A stretch of DNA of 10,566 nucleotides from an uncultured Prevotellaceae bacterium. Lineage in GTDB: Bacteria; Bacteroidota; Bacteroidia; Bacteroidales; Muribaculaceae. Positions within the stretch are counted from its first letter, which is position 1. Each line of letters starts with the position of its first letter. The stretch covers positions 1-10,566 of the forward strand of contig CAMGFF010000056.1 of assembly GCA_946055125.1 (NCBI GenBank), in the 5' to 3' direction. This document shows, piece after piece, positions 1 through 6,022 of this stretch. The translations under genes were made by a program, and so were the position numbers. The notes under the pieces are model-generated. The model had not been told where the DNA came from, did not search any database, and saw only the letters and a program-made list of their open reading frames with translations.

Positions 1-171
1 ATGCCGCTGTGGCTCTGCGCCTTTGCCCACCCCTCTCAGGTAGCCAAGAGCTACCGTTGCATCATTCACCAGTATAGCCACTGGGGCAGTGTGGATGGCA
101 TTGAGGGCGAGGTGGACCTCAACGTGTTCTGCGGCGACTCCACAGCCTGGCACCGCTGGCTCACCGAGTAG
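1..171 (+). CDS. GH25-family lysozyme, C-terminal fragment (5' truncated by window)
   Basis: The frame is open from base 1 and ends in TAG at 169-171, giving 56 residues of what must be a longer protein; the ATG at base 1 is probably internal. The segment 'IIHQYSHWGSVDGIEGEVDL' followed by NVF matches the last strand of glycoside hydrolase family 25 (muramidase) barrels, where a W/H-Q-Y-S stretch is followed by G-x-V-x-GI-x-G-x-VDLN. Family members cleave the beta-1,4 bond between N-acetylmuramic acid and N-acetylglucosamine in peptidoglycan. The catalytic acidic residues and any signal peptide lie upstream of the window and cannot be checked. A short hairpin with a T tract follows the stop. 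The family call rests on this one motif, so it is good but not certain. Confidence 0.75.
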   Translation: MPLWLCAFAHPSQVAKSYRCIIHQYSHWGSVDGIEGEVDLNVFCGDSTAWHRWLTE

Positions 172-183
172 CCCCCCACGCGT

Positions 184-206
184 GCATCAGCCTGATGTCT
201 TTTTTT
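184..206 (+). terminator. Probable rho-independent terminator of the GH25 gene
   Basis: CATCA (185-189) pairs with TGATG (193-197) around a 3-nt loop, with one further G-U pair (184/198), and is followed by seven T (200-206). The stem is short, so termination may be weak. It begins 13 bases after the GH25 stop codon. Confidence 0.5.
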
Positions 207-242
207 ACATAATCGTAATATCGGTGTAACGCCCTTGTTACA
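202..242 (+). promoter_or_regulatory. Putative activator site with 11-bp repeat phasing (Pho-box-like) upstream of the porin
   Basis: Four 7-base elements start at 202, 213, 224 and 235, exactly 11 bp apart: TTTTTAC, TCGTAAT, GTGTAAC and TTGTTAC. The last three share xxGT(A/T)A(C/T); the first is weak and overlaps the upstream T tract. Seven-base units separated by 4 bp are the binding geometry of PhoB/OmpR-class response regulators (E. coli Pho box CTGTCAT repeats). The last unit ends 10 bp before the TACCTTTG box, as in E. coli Pho promoters. The two downstream elements also form a perfect inverted repeat, TGTAAC (225-230) and GTTACA (237-242), so a dimeric repressor operator is the alternative reading. 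Confidence 0.4.
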
Positions 243-251
243 TCGCAGCCC

Positions 252-259
252 TACCTTTG
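252..259 (+). promoter_or_regulatory. Bacteroidota -7 promoter element for the porin operon
   Basis: TACCTTTG matches the Bacteroidota consensus TAnnTTTG and lies 33 bases before the porin ATG. The position where a -33 TTG would be expected, 20 nt upstream (229-231), reads ACG. The only nearby TTG (235-237) is just 14 nt away. A good -7 box with no -33 box suggests an activator-dependent promoter. Confidence 0.6.
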
Positions 260-292
260 CGCCGACGTTAATATACAAACACATTAAAAGAA

Positions 293-1663
293 ATGCAAAA
301 GGTAAAATTATTATGTCTGGGAATTAGCCTGATGACTGCAACGGCAGCTATGGCACAAAGCACCAGCGACAGTGTGAGTGTGACCGACAAGGTCCCGGCG
401 CGTGCTTCTTTCGAGGGCGGCAAACTTCACTTTCGCAGCAACGACAACAAGTTCCACCTGTGGTTCGACAACCGTGTGAACCTGGAGTCGGCAGTGTATT
501 CGCCCACCGAGAGTGTTGATGACTTGAAATCAAAGACCAACAAAGACCTTGAGGAGGACGACGGACAGTTCCGCTTCTCCAATGGCACTATAGTGCGCCG
601 TGCACGCTTCGGCATCAAGGCCACGCTCAACGAGAAGTGGTTTGCCGAGCTCGACCTCGACTTCGCCAATAATGAGGTGGAAATAAAGGACTTCTTCATG
701 GGATATAAATTCAATGAGCACTGGAGCGCAAAGCTGGGCAACTTCAAGGTGCCCATGAGCATGGAGCGCGTGACCAGCTCCAAGTATCTCATGGCCACCG
801 AGCGACCCATGCCCGTTGAGGCTTTTGCCGACGGCCGCAAGCTGGGCCTTGCCGCTACGGGCTGGAACCGCGGCTGGTGGGTGTCGGCCGGCGCGTTTGG
901 CCGCAGCGTCGACATCTTGCAGAAGGAGCGCAACCGTGGCAACGACGGCTACGCCTTTGCCGCCCGCGCAGCAATAAGCCCCGTGAACAATGAAGTCATG
1001 ACCATGCACATTGGCGGATATGCCAACTACCAGGTGCCCTCCTATGAGGGCGACGACGACCGCATGGTGCTCTTCCGCACACTGCCCGAGAGCCGCGTCG
1101 ACCACCGCCGCTTCGTGCAGGCCGAAGTTGAGAACGTGAACAACTACACCACCCTGGGCTGGGAGCTCGGTTTCCGCTACCGCAAGTTCCTTGCCTACGG
1201 CGAATACATCTTCAACACCATCTCGCGCTATGGCTATGAGTCGGGCGGTGTGAAGACGCAGCTGAAGAACGCACAGTTCAATGGCTGGTATGCCCAGGCT
1301 TCCTACATGATTCTCGGCGAGAACCGCAACTACAGCCCCGACGATGCCGAGTTTGGCCCTATGACCAAGCTCCACAAGGGCGGAAACCTGGAAATTGCCG
1401 CCCGCGTGAGCAACATCAATATGAACGACTGGCACGACGAGCGTGCCTACATCACCGGCGGCAAGGCCACTGCCTGGTCGGCCTCACTCAACTGGTTCCC
1501 CATTCGCAACATAGTGATAGGCCTCAACTACACCTTCGTGAACAACGACAAATATGCCGACTCCAAGGGGCAAATCACCGGCGGCGGCAAGTCGCTTGCC
1601 GAAGTGCGCCCCGACGGTATCGACTTTAGCGTGTTCCAGTTGCGGACCCTTTTCTCTTTCTAA
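293..1663 (+). CDS. Phosphate-selective porin of the OprO/OprP family
   Basis: The protein has 456 residues. A signal peptide (residues 1-21, 'ATAAMA' before Gln22) directs it through Sec. The mature part looks like an outer-membrane beta-barrel: alternating polar and aromatic residues, a conserved early segment 'FRFSNGTIVRRARFGIKA' (93-110), a 'WFAELDLDFAN' strand, and a terminal phenylalanine after 'FQLRTLFSF'. This pattern matches the OprO/P family (PF07396), trimeric channels that in Pseudomonas favour phosphate or polyphosphate; Bacteroidota homologues are often annotated this way without substrate proof. The ATG at 293 is the only start giving an intact signal peptide; its leader is A-rich (AAAAGAA) with no Shine-Dalgarno motif, as usual in this phylum. 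It is the first gene of an operon, with the lipoprotein gene 28 nt downstream. The family is secure; phosphate selectivity is inferred. Confidence 0.88.
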   Translation: MQKVKLLCLGISLMTATAAMAQSTSDSVSVTDKVPARASFEGGKLHFRSNDNKFHLWFDNRVNLESAVYSPTESVDDLKSKTNKDLEEDDGQFRFSNGTIVRRARFGIKATLNEKWFAELDLDFANNEVEIKDFFMGYKFNEHWSAKLGNFKVPMSMERVTSSKYLMATERPMPVEAFADGRKLGLAATGWNRGWWVSAGAFGRSVDILQKERNRGNDGYAFAARAAISPVNNEVMTMHIGGYANYQVPSYEGDDDRMVLFRTLPESRVDHRRFVQAEVENVNNYTTLGWELGFRYRKFLAYGEYIFNTISRYGYESGGVKTQLKNAQFNGWYAQASYMILGENRNYSPDDAEFGPMTKLHKGGNLEIAARVSNINMNDWHDERAYITGGKATAWSASLNWFPIRNIVIGLNYTFVNNDKYADSKGQITGGGKSLAEVRPDGIDFSVFQLRTLFSF

Positions 1664-1691
1664 TCTCCAATCTTAAAGCAAAAACCCCGAA

Positions 1692-2339
1692 ATGATGAGA
1701 AAACAAATATTCAATCTCGCTATATTCTGCCTCGCTGCCCTGTCGCTGGCAGCCTGCAAAACCGACGATGAGCCTCAATGGGACAATAACGAAGTGCCCG
1801 AAAACCCCGGCGAAAACCCCGGCGGCAACGAAAATCCCGGCGGCGAGAACCCCGGCGACGACACTCCGGCCAACTTCACCGCCATTCGCCTCAATGAGCT
1901 CGACGGCAACAAGCCCAAGTTTATCGAGCTCTACAACACTGCCTCGCAGCCTGTGGATATTTCAGGAATGAAGCTGCGCAAGAACGACGAGGAAATGGTG
2001 TATGAGGCACCCTCGGGCACCTCTATCCCTGCCGGCGGTTTCCTCATGCTCCTCTCCGACCAGACTGACCCCAGCCTCGGCTTCAATGCCGGCTTCTCAG
2101 CCAAGAAGTCGGTGAAGATAGAGCTTCTGGGTCCCGATGGCTCAATAGTGGATGTATTTGCCAATCCAAGCATTGCCAAGGGAATGGTGTGGGACGAGGG
2201 CGACCCCAAATACAACGGCGACGCCACAGTGCAGTCCTACGGACGCAAGCCCGACGGCACAGGTGAGTGGTACATACTCAAGAGAACCCAAGGCACATCA
2301 AACAATGACGCCGCTGCCGGCGAGAAAATAACCTGGTAA
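1692..2339 (+). CDS. Surface lipoprotein with lamin-tail domain (LTD)
   Basis: The protein has 215 residues. A lipoprotein signal peptide ends in lipobox LAAC, with Cys22 as the lipidated residue. The next residues, K-T-D-D-E, resemble the lysine/acidic lipoprotein export signal that sends Bacteroidota lipoproteins to the cell surface. A flexible linker (37-57) has four ENPG units. Residues about 64-200 form an immunoglobulin-like lamin-tail domain (PF00932): 'IRLNELDG', 'KFIELYN', 'VDISGMKLRKND', 'IPAGGFLMLLSD', 'KSVKIELLGPDGSIVDVF', and the characteristic ending 'SYGRKPDGTGEWYILKRTQG'. Bacterial LTDs are often attached to secreted nucleases or phosphoesterases; here the domain stands alone with no catalytic partner, so a binding or scaffold role is likely. 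It lies between the porin and a secreted protein in one operon. Confidence 0.87.
   Translation: MMRKQIFNLAIFCLAALSLAACKTDDEPQWDNNEVPENPGENPGGNENPGGENPGDDTPANFTAIRLNELDGNKPKFIELYNTASQPVDISGMKLRKNDEEMVYEAPSGTSIPAGGFLMLLSDQTDPSLGFNAGFSAKKSVKIELLGPDGSIVDVFANPSIAKGMVWDEGDPKYNGDATVQSYGRKPDGTGEWYILKRTQGTSNNDAAAGEKITW
1800..1856 (+). repeat. Degenerate 12-bp repeat encoding the ENPG linker
   Basis: Four copies of GA(A/G)AA(C/T)CCCGGC occur at 1800-1811, 1812-1823, 1830-1841 and 1845-1856, the later ones separated by 3-6 bases. Each encodes Glu-Asn-Pro-Gly. All units and spacers are multiples of three, so copy-number change would lengthen or shorten the linker without breaking the frame. Confidence 0.8.
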
Positions 2340-2370
2340 TAAATAAATCATTAAAAAAACAGTGATAATT

Positions 2371-3111
2371 ATGAAGACAAATCAAGTGATGAGAAATCTC
2401 GCTATTGCCCTTGCTGTGGCACTGTCGTCATCGTCGATGACTCTTAGCGCTGATAGTGACGTGGTATTCTATGAGTCGTTCAACGGCCTCAGTGGCCAGG
2501 GCGGCAACGATGGCTACTTCGACAACGATGAGGCCGCCGGCGTAGAGGTAGGCGCCGAGGACCTCCTCTCGGCCGAGCTGCTCGACAACAAAGAGGGCTG
2601 GGGCGACTTCGTGAAAGTGGCTATCTGCGACAAGTGCGTGCGAATTGCCACAAAGAAGAACAATGGCGAAATCACCACTCCGGCTTTTGCCGCCACCGGC
2701 ACTGCAACGCTCACATTCAATGCCGCTGCACAGCTCGAAGATGTCACCACACTCTATGTGGAGGTAGTGGGCGAGGGCAAGCTCACCTACGGCGATACCA
2801 CCGACAAGAAGATTGCAATCAATCTTCCCGCCACTGTGGCCGGCGAGACCACACTCGCCAATGAGAACTACACACTTGGCCTCACCGATGTAACCGGCGA
2901 TATCAGCATCAAGTTCTCCACCATTTCAACTTCCACAAGCAAGCAGCGTGCCTACATCGACGAAATCAAGGTGGTGAACGGCACCAGCTCAGTGGCCGCT
3001 AATATCTATGATGAGAAGCAAACCAACGAGGCATTCGACCTCCTCGGCCGCCGCGTGGCTCCCACAAGCCGCGGATTCCTCATCATCAATGGCAAGAAGG
3101 TGATTCGCTGA
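2371..3111 (+). CDS. Secreted protein with beta-sandwich-like body and short C-terminal sorting-like tail, function unknown
   Basis: The protein has 246 residues from the ATG at 2371; an in-frame GTG at 2362 would only add three residues, and the ATG at 2389 also leaves a signal peptide. Residues 1-27 are a Sec signal peptide ending in 'LSA'. The mature start, 'VVFYESFNGLSGQGGNDGYF', and the later 'CDKCVRIAT...ITTPAF...ATLTFNAAA' pattern recur in Bacteroidales secreted proteins, often beside nuclease or LTD proteins, and suggest a jelly-roll domain. Cys86 and Cys89 form a CxxC pair. Residues 221-246, 'AFDLLGRRVAPTSRGFLIIN' then GKKVIR, resemble the very short tails common in Prevotella and Muribaculaceae exoproteins and loosely the type IX secretion CTD. 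It is last in the porin operon (31-nt gap) and is followed by a strong terminator. No enzyme motif is visible. Confidence 0.75.
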   Translation: MKTNQVMRNLAIALAVALSSSSMTLSADSDVVFYESFNGLSGQGGNDGYFDNDEAAGVEVGAEDLLSAELLDNKEGWGDFVKVAICDKCVRIATKKNNGEITTPAFAATGTATLTFNAAAQLEDVTTLYVEVVGEGKLTYGDTTDKKIAINLPATVAGETTLANENYTLGLTDVTGDISIKFSTISTSTSKQRAYIDEIKVVNGTSSVAANIYDEKQTNEAFDLLGRRVAPTSRGFLIINGKKVIR

Positions 3112-3179
3112 CAGGCTCTCTCCCCCTCCCACAGCTCAAGGATTGAACTATAATTTGTGGTAGTTATTCTACATATTTC

Positions 3180-3223
3180 TCCGGCTCGCCAATACTCTTG
3201 TGGCGGGCCGGAATGTTTTTTTT
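3180..3223 (+). terminator. Strong rho-independent terminator of the porin operon
   Basis: An 11-bp stem (3180-3190 with 3202-3212, including CCGGCTCGCC against GGCGGGCCGG with one G-U pair) surrounds an 11-nt loop and is followed by eight T at 3216-3223. It lies 68 bases after the stop of the third gene. Confidence 0.9.
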
Positions 3224-3266
3224 GAAAAAACTTGGGATTTGTGATGGTTAATTGAAAAATTCTGGC

Positions 3267-3274
3267 TAAGTTTG
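3267..3274 (+). promoter_or_regulatory. Probable -7 promoter element for the DUF3078 cluster
   Basis: TAAGTTTG matches the TAnnTTTG consensus and lies between the upstream terminator and the ATG at 3350, leaving a leader of roughly 70 nt. At the ideal -33 position (3244-3246) the bases are ATG, a 2 of 3 match to TTG. TTTG at 3238-3241 is a few bases too far upstream. Confidence 0.5.
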
Positions 3275-3349
3275 TAACGTGAAATGCAATGCACCCATTT
3301 TTTCACATCATCAATAGTGTATTAACCCTGTCAACGTGTAATAATCATC

Positions 3350-4732
3350 ATGCTGAAAAAGATAAAATCTACAATTCTTGCCATTGCGGCTGTATTCTCG
3401 CTCAATGCCGGGGCCACCGACTCTCTCAAGGTCGCTGCCGACACCGTGGCTGCGCCCATCGCGCTTACCGACAGCTTAGCTGCGCCTATCGACAGCACTG
3501 TGTGCTTCCTCGACACTTTCAAGATAAAGACCGTGGTGCTTGCCGACCGCCTCACCACCAACCTCGACTCCATAGTGCTCCGGCCGAGCATGCTCTTCTT
3601 GCCCCTCATCTTCGAGCACTATGAGGATTTCCCCGACACCATCGCACCCGAGCCAAAGTCCCCGCTCTACGTCTTCAATGCCGGCGACCAGTGGCTCACC
3701 GACGCTGCCGGCTACAGCCACACAGTGCGCCGCCTCCGCTTCAAGACCATGCTCTGGAACCCCGAGGTGAACCGCTACAACCTCGACATGCTCCCCGAGC
3801 CTCCCAAGCAATATGAGCTCGTGGCCGACCCCTCCGACCGCACCCTCACCCTCGAGAAAAAAACGCTGAGCGACAAGGTTGAGCTATCGACCGACGCCGG
3901 CGAAGCCCCGGTGAAGGTGCGCAACTGGCTGCACACTTTCAATGGCTCAATTCACTTCTCTCAGGCCTACCTCTCCGAGAACTGGTACCAGGGCGGAAAC
4001 AACAACCTCAACGTCCTGGGGCACTTCATCTGGGACGTGAACCTCAACCAGAACAAATACAAGAACCTGCTCTTCAACAACACCGTGCAGTATAAAATCG
4101 GCCTCCAGTCGGCCCCGCAGGACTCCCTGCGAGGCTACAGCATCAGCGAGGACCTCTTGCAGGTCAACTCTAAGTTTGGCTACAAGGCCTTCAAGCACTG
4201 GTACTACTCAACCACCCTGCTCTTCAAGACGCAGCTGCTCAACAACTACTCGCCAAACACCAACAACCTGCGAGCCTCATTCCTCACCCCGGGTGAGCTC
4301 AACATCGGCCTCGGTATGACCTACAATGCCAAGAGCAAGAATGGATATGCCAACTTCGACCTCTCGCTCTCGCCGCTCTCCTACAACCTGAAGATTTGCC
4401 GCGAGAACACGCGCATTGACCCCACCTCGATGGGCATAGATGCCGGCAAGACCACAAAGAACAAGTTCGGTTCGAGCCTCGAAGCCCGCTTCCAGTGGAA
4501 AATCACTCCGCAAATCAGCTGGAACACGCGCCTCTATGCCTTCACCGACTACGACAAAGTGCAGGGCGACTGGGAGCACACATTCAACTTCTCCATCAAC
4601 AAGTACCTCTCCACGCAGTTCTATGCCCACCTGCGCTTCGACAACGGCGCAGCTAAGAACGACTCGTGGAAATACTGGCAGTTTAAGGAAATTCTAAGCT
4701 TCGGCCTCACCTACCGCTTCTCTATGCAATAA
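3350..4732 (+). CDS. DUF3078-family outer-membrane beta-barrel protein
   Basis: The protein has 460 residues. A signal peptide (1-22, 'SLNAGA' before Thr23) is followed by a Ala/Asp/Ser/Thr-rich segment with a near-repeat 'AAPIALTDS/AAPIDST' (residues 34-50). From about residue 190 it shows the DUF3078 (PF11276) signature: 'NWLHTFNGSIHFSQAYLSEN' followed by WYQGGNNN, then regularly spaced amphipathic strands and an aromatic end, 'LSFGLTYRFSMQ'. Family members are Bacteroidota-specific predicted outer-membrane proteins with no assigned activity. The ATG at 3350 gives the signal peptide directly. Its stop codon shares one base with the next start (TAATG at 4730-4734), so translation of the two genes is probably coupled. 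The family call is firm; the function is unknown. Confidence 0.87.
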   Translation: MLKKIKSTILAIAAVFSLNAGATDSLKVAADTVAAPIALTDSLAAPIDSTVCFLDTFKIKTVVLADRLTTNLDSIVLRPSMLFLPLIFEHYEDFPDTIAPEPKSPLYVFNAGDQWLTDAAGYSHTVRRLRFKTMLWNPEVNRYNLDMLPEPPKQYELVADPSDRTLTLEKKTLSDKVELSTDAGEAPVKVRNWLHTFNGSIHFSQAYLSENWYQGGNNNLNVLGHFIWDVNLNQNKYKNLLFNNTVQYKIGLQSAPQDSLRGYSISEDLLQVNSKFGYKAFKHWYYSTTLLFKTQLLNNYSPNTNNLRASFLTPGELNIGLGMTYNAKSKNGYANFDLSLSPLSYNLKICRENTRIDPTSMGIDAGKTTKNKFGSSLEARFQWKITPQISWNTRLYAFTDYDKVQGDWEHTFNFSINKYLSTQFYAHLRFDNGAAKNDSWKYWQFKEILSFGLTYRFSMQ

Positions 4733-5379
4733 TGGGCCGCCCCTTGCTCAGGTCGTGGATTGCCGCTGCCTTGCTCGCCGCCTCGGCTGCAAGTGCGGCT
4801 GCCGATGCCGCCGGCTCGACCGGTGGCCTCTACACCCACTCCATCCCCGACAGCTCAATGCTACTCCCCGGCCGCTCGCTCGAACAGCAGCTCCGCGTCG
4901 TGGCTCACGCGCACCTCGATGCCATTGAGGGCGTGTGGCGCTACACCCACGAGATGATGACAGTGGCTGTGGAGCGCTTCTCCGACCCCTCTTTCGCCTC
5001 TCGAATCGCCTACCGCATTGTGCTGCTCGAGTCCGACGACCTTATCCTCCTGCCGGGCACCGTGATTGGATACATCGCACCCAGCGCCGACTCCCACAAG
5101 TTCGAGATGTGGCTCTACAGCGAGCGGCTCGAATCCACGCTCTATTCCCCCACGCGCCTCATCGCCACCCTCGAGGGCGGGGTGCTCACATGCAGGCGGC
5201 CGGTGGAGGTGAACGTGCGCGTGCGCGTGAATTTCGCGCGGTTCCTGCCCGGCATATTCAAGGGGGTTTCTATCATTCCCGGTGTCACCACCGAGGAGCT
5301 TCCGGTGGGTTTCAGGCGCATCTGCCCCACTCTCCCCTCGGGCGCTCCCGATTATGGCACGCGAATAAGATACCTTTAA
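4732..5379 (+). CDS. Small secreted protein of unknown function in the DUF3078 cluster
   Basis: The protein has 215 residues. Residues 1-24 form an alanine-rich signal peptide. I do not recognise a named family, but the core, 'LDAIEGVWRYTHEMMTVAVE' (62-81) followed by 'YRIVLLESDDLILLPGTVIG' (94-113) and 'KFEMWLYSE' (123-131), resembles Bacteroidales exported proteins with an 'I-E-G-I/V-W' motif and alternating beta strands. Two cysteines remain after signal removal (154 and 188), which could form a disulfide. The ATG overlaps the DUF3078 stop by one base, so the protein is likely made together with that barrel and may act on the periplasmic side of it. The next gene begins 14 nt downstream. 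No catalytic motif is seen. Confidence 0.75.
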   Translation: MGRPLLRSWIAAALLAASAASAAADAAGSTGGLYTHSIPDSSMLLPGRSLEQQLRVVAHAHLDAIEGVWRYTHEMMTVAVERFSDPSFASRIAYRIVLLESDDLILLPGTVIGYIAPSADSHKFEMWLYSERLESTLYSPTRLIATLEGGVLTCRRPVEVNVRVRVNFARFLPGIFKGVSIIPGVTTEELPVGFRRICPTLPSGAPDYGTRIRYL

Positions 5380-5393
5380 TTCTCAGCCCTACA

Positions 5394-5909
5394 ATGAAAT
5401 CTATCCTTGCACTTCTTCTAATAATGGCCGCAGCGGCGCTCTCGGCTCCCGCCAAGAAGCGGACAACCACTCGCCACCACCTGCAGCCGGGCATTGAGAC
5501 ACTGCGCGAGGTGAGGCGCATTGCCTCGCACACCGCCGACTCGCTGCCCCACTCCACCACTACCCCCACTGCTGCCTTCGACTCCACCGCCCTCACCATC
5601 CACTCCTTTGCCAAGCGTGCCGGCGACTACCGCGAGCAGTTCACCGCCACCAATCACTCCTCTATGCACATCACCGGCCTGCAGCTGCTGCTCCGCTACT
5701 ATGCCCCCGACGGCTCGGTGATTGCCGAGCGCACCGTGGAGGTGAAGTGCGACATCTTGCCCGGCCACTCGCAGCAACTCAAGATTCCCTCATTCGACCG
5801 CAACCGCGCCTACCACTATGCCTACGGCTCACGGCCTCGCCTCACCGGCACCACGCCATTCGACGTGGCCTACCGCCTGCTGCGCTACGACGTGGCGGTG
5901 ACCCGATAG
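5394..5909 (+). CDS. Small secreted beta-sandwich protein of unknown function
   Basis: The protein has 171 residues. The start at 5394 gives a clear signal peptide (1-18, 'MAAAALSA'); the same frame stays open far upstream but there it overlaps the previous gene and encodes a non-protein-like arginine/histidine-rich stretch. A basic, low-complexity linker (20-60) precedes a compact domain (67-168): 'SMHITGLQLLLRYYAPDGSV' is followed by a charged strand, then 'ILPGHSQQLKIPSFDRNRAY' and an aromatic strand. Contrast of a polar, non-constrained term with 'ITGLQLLLRYY' resembles FxLYD-like extracellular beta-sandwich domains, but this is only a resemblance. It is the last gene of the DUF3078 cluster. 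No strong terminator follows; a weak 5-bp GC stem lies at 5909-5939. Confidence 0.72.
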   Translation: MKSILALLLIMAAAALSAPAKKRTTTRHHLQPGIETLREVRRIASHTADSLPHSTTTPTAAFDSTALTIHSFAKRAGDYREQFTATNHSSMHITGLQLLLRYYAPDGSVIAERTVEVKCDILPGHSQQLKIPSFDRNRAYHYAYGSRPRLTGTTPFDVAYRLLRYDVAVTR

Positions 5910-5946
5910 CGCGACTCACACATCGCCACCATTACGCGCCTTTATG

Positions 5947-5977
5947 TTGCAAAATTCCAATACTTTTTGTAACTTTG
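5947..5977 (+). promoter_or_regulatory. Near-consensus Bacteroidota promoter of ddh
   Basis: TTG (5947-5949) and TAACTTTG (5970-5977) are separated by exactly 20 nt, the typical layout of a primary-sigma promoter in this phylum. Transcription should start around 5983-5986, giving a leader of about 40 nt. Confidence 0.75.
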
Positions 5978-6022
5978 CGCCATAATTCCAACAAAGAAAC
6001 ATTTTTTATTACAAATTCATTT

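Noticed and set aside
530..1435. A 301-codon open frame on the - strand inside the porin gene
   Set aside because: It lies fully within a secure gene, has no recognisable domain and no promoter or start context.
4935..5393. Long upstream extension of the 5394-5909 reading frame
   Set aside because: This stretch overlaps the 4732-5379 gene out of frame and is Arg/His/Pro-rich; the ATG at 5394 gives a proper signal peptide.
5909..5939. GCGCG/CGCGC stem after the 171-residue protein gene as a terminator
   Set aside because: It has only five pairs around a 21-nt loop and no T tract, and the first base belongs to the stop codon; too weak to call.
5747..6022. Upstream extension of the ddh frame
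   Set aside because: It overlaps the previous gene out of frame and passes through the ddh promoter; the Rossmann fold begins at the ATG at 6023.
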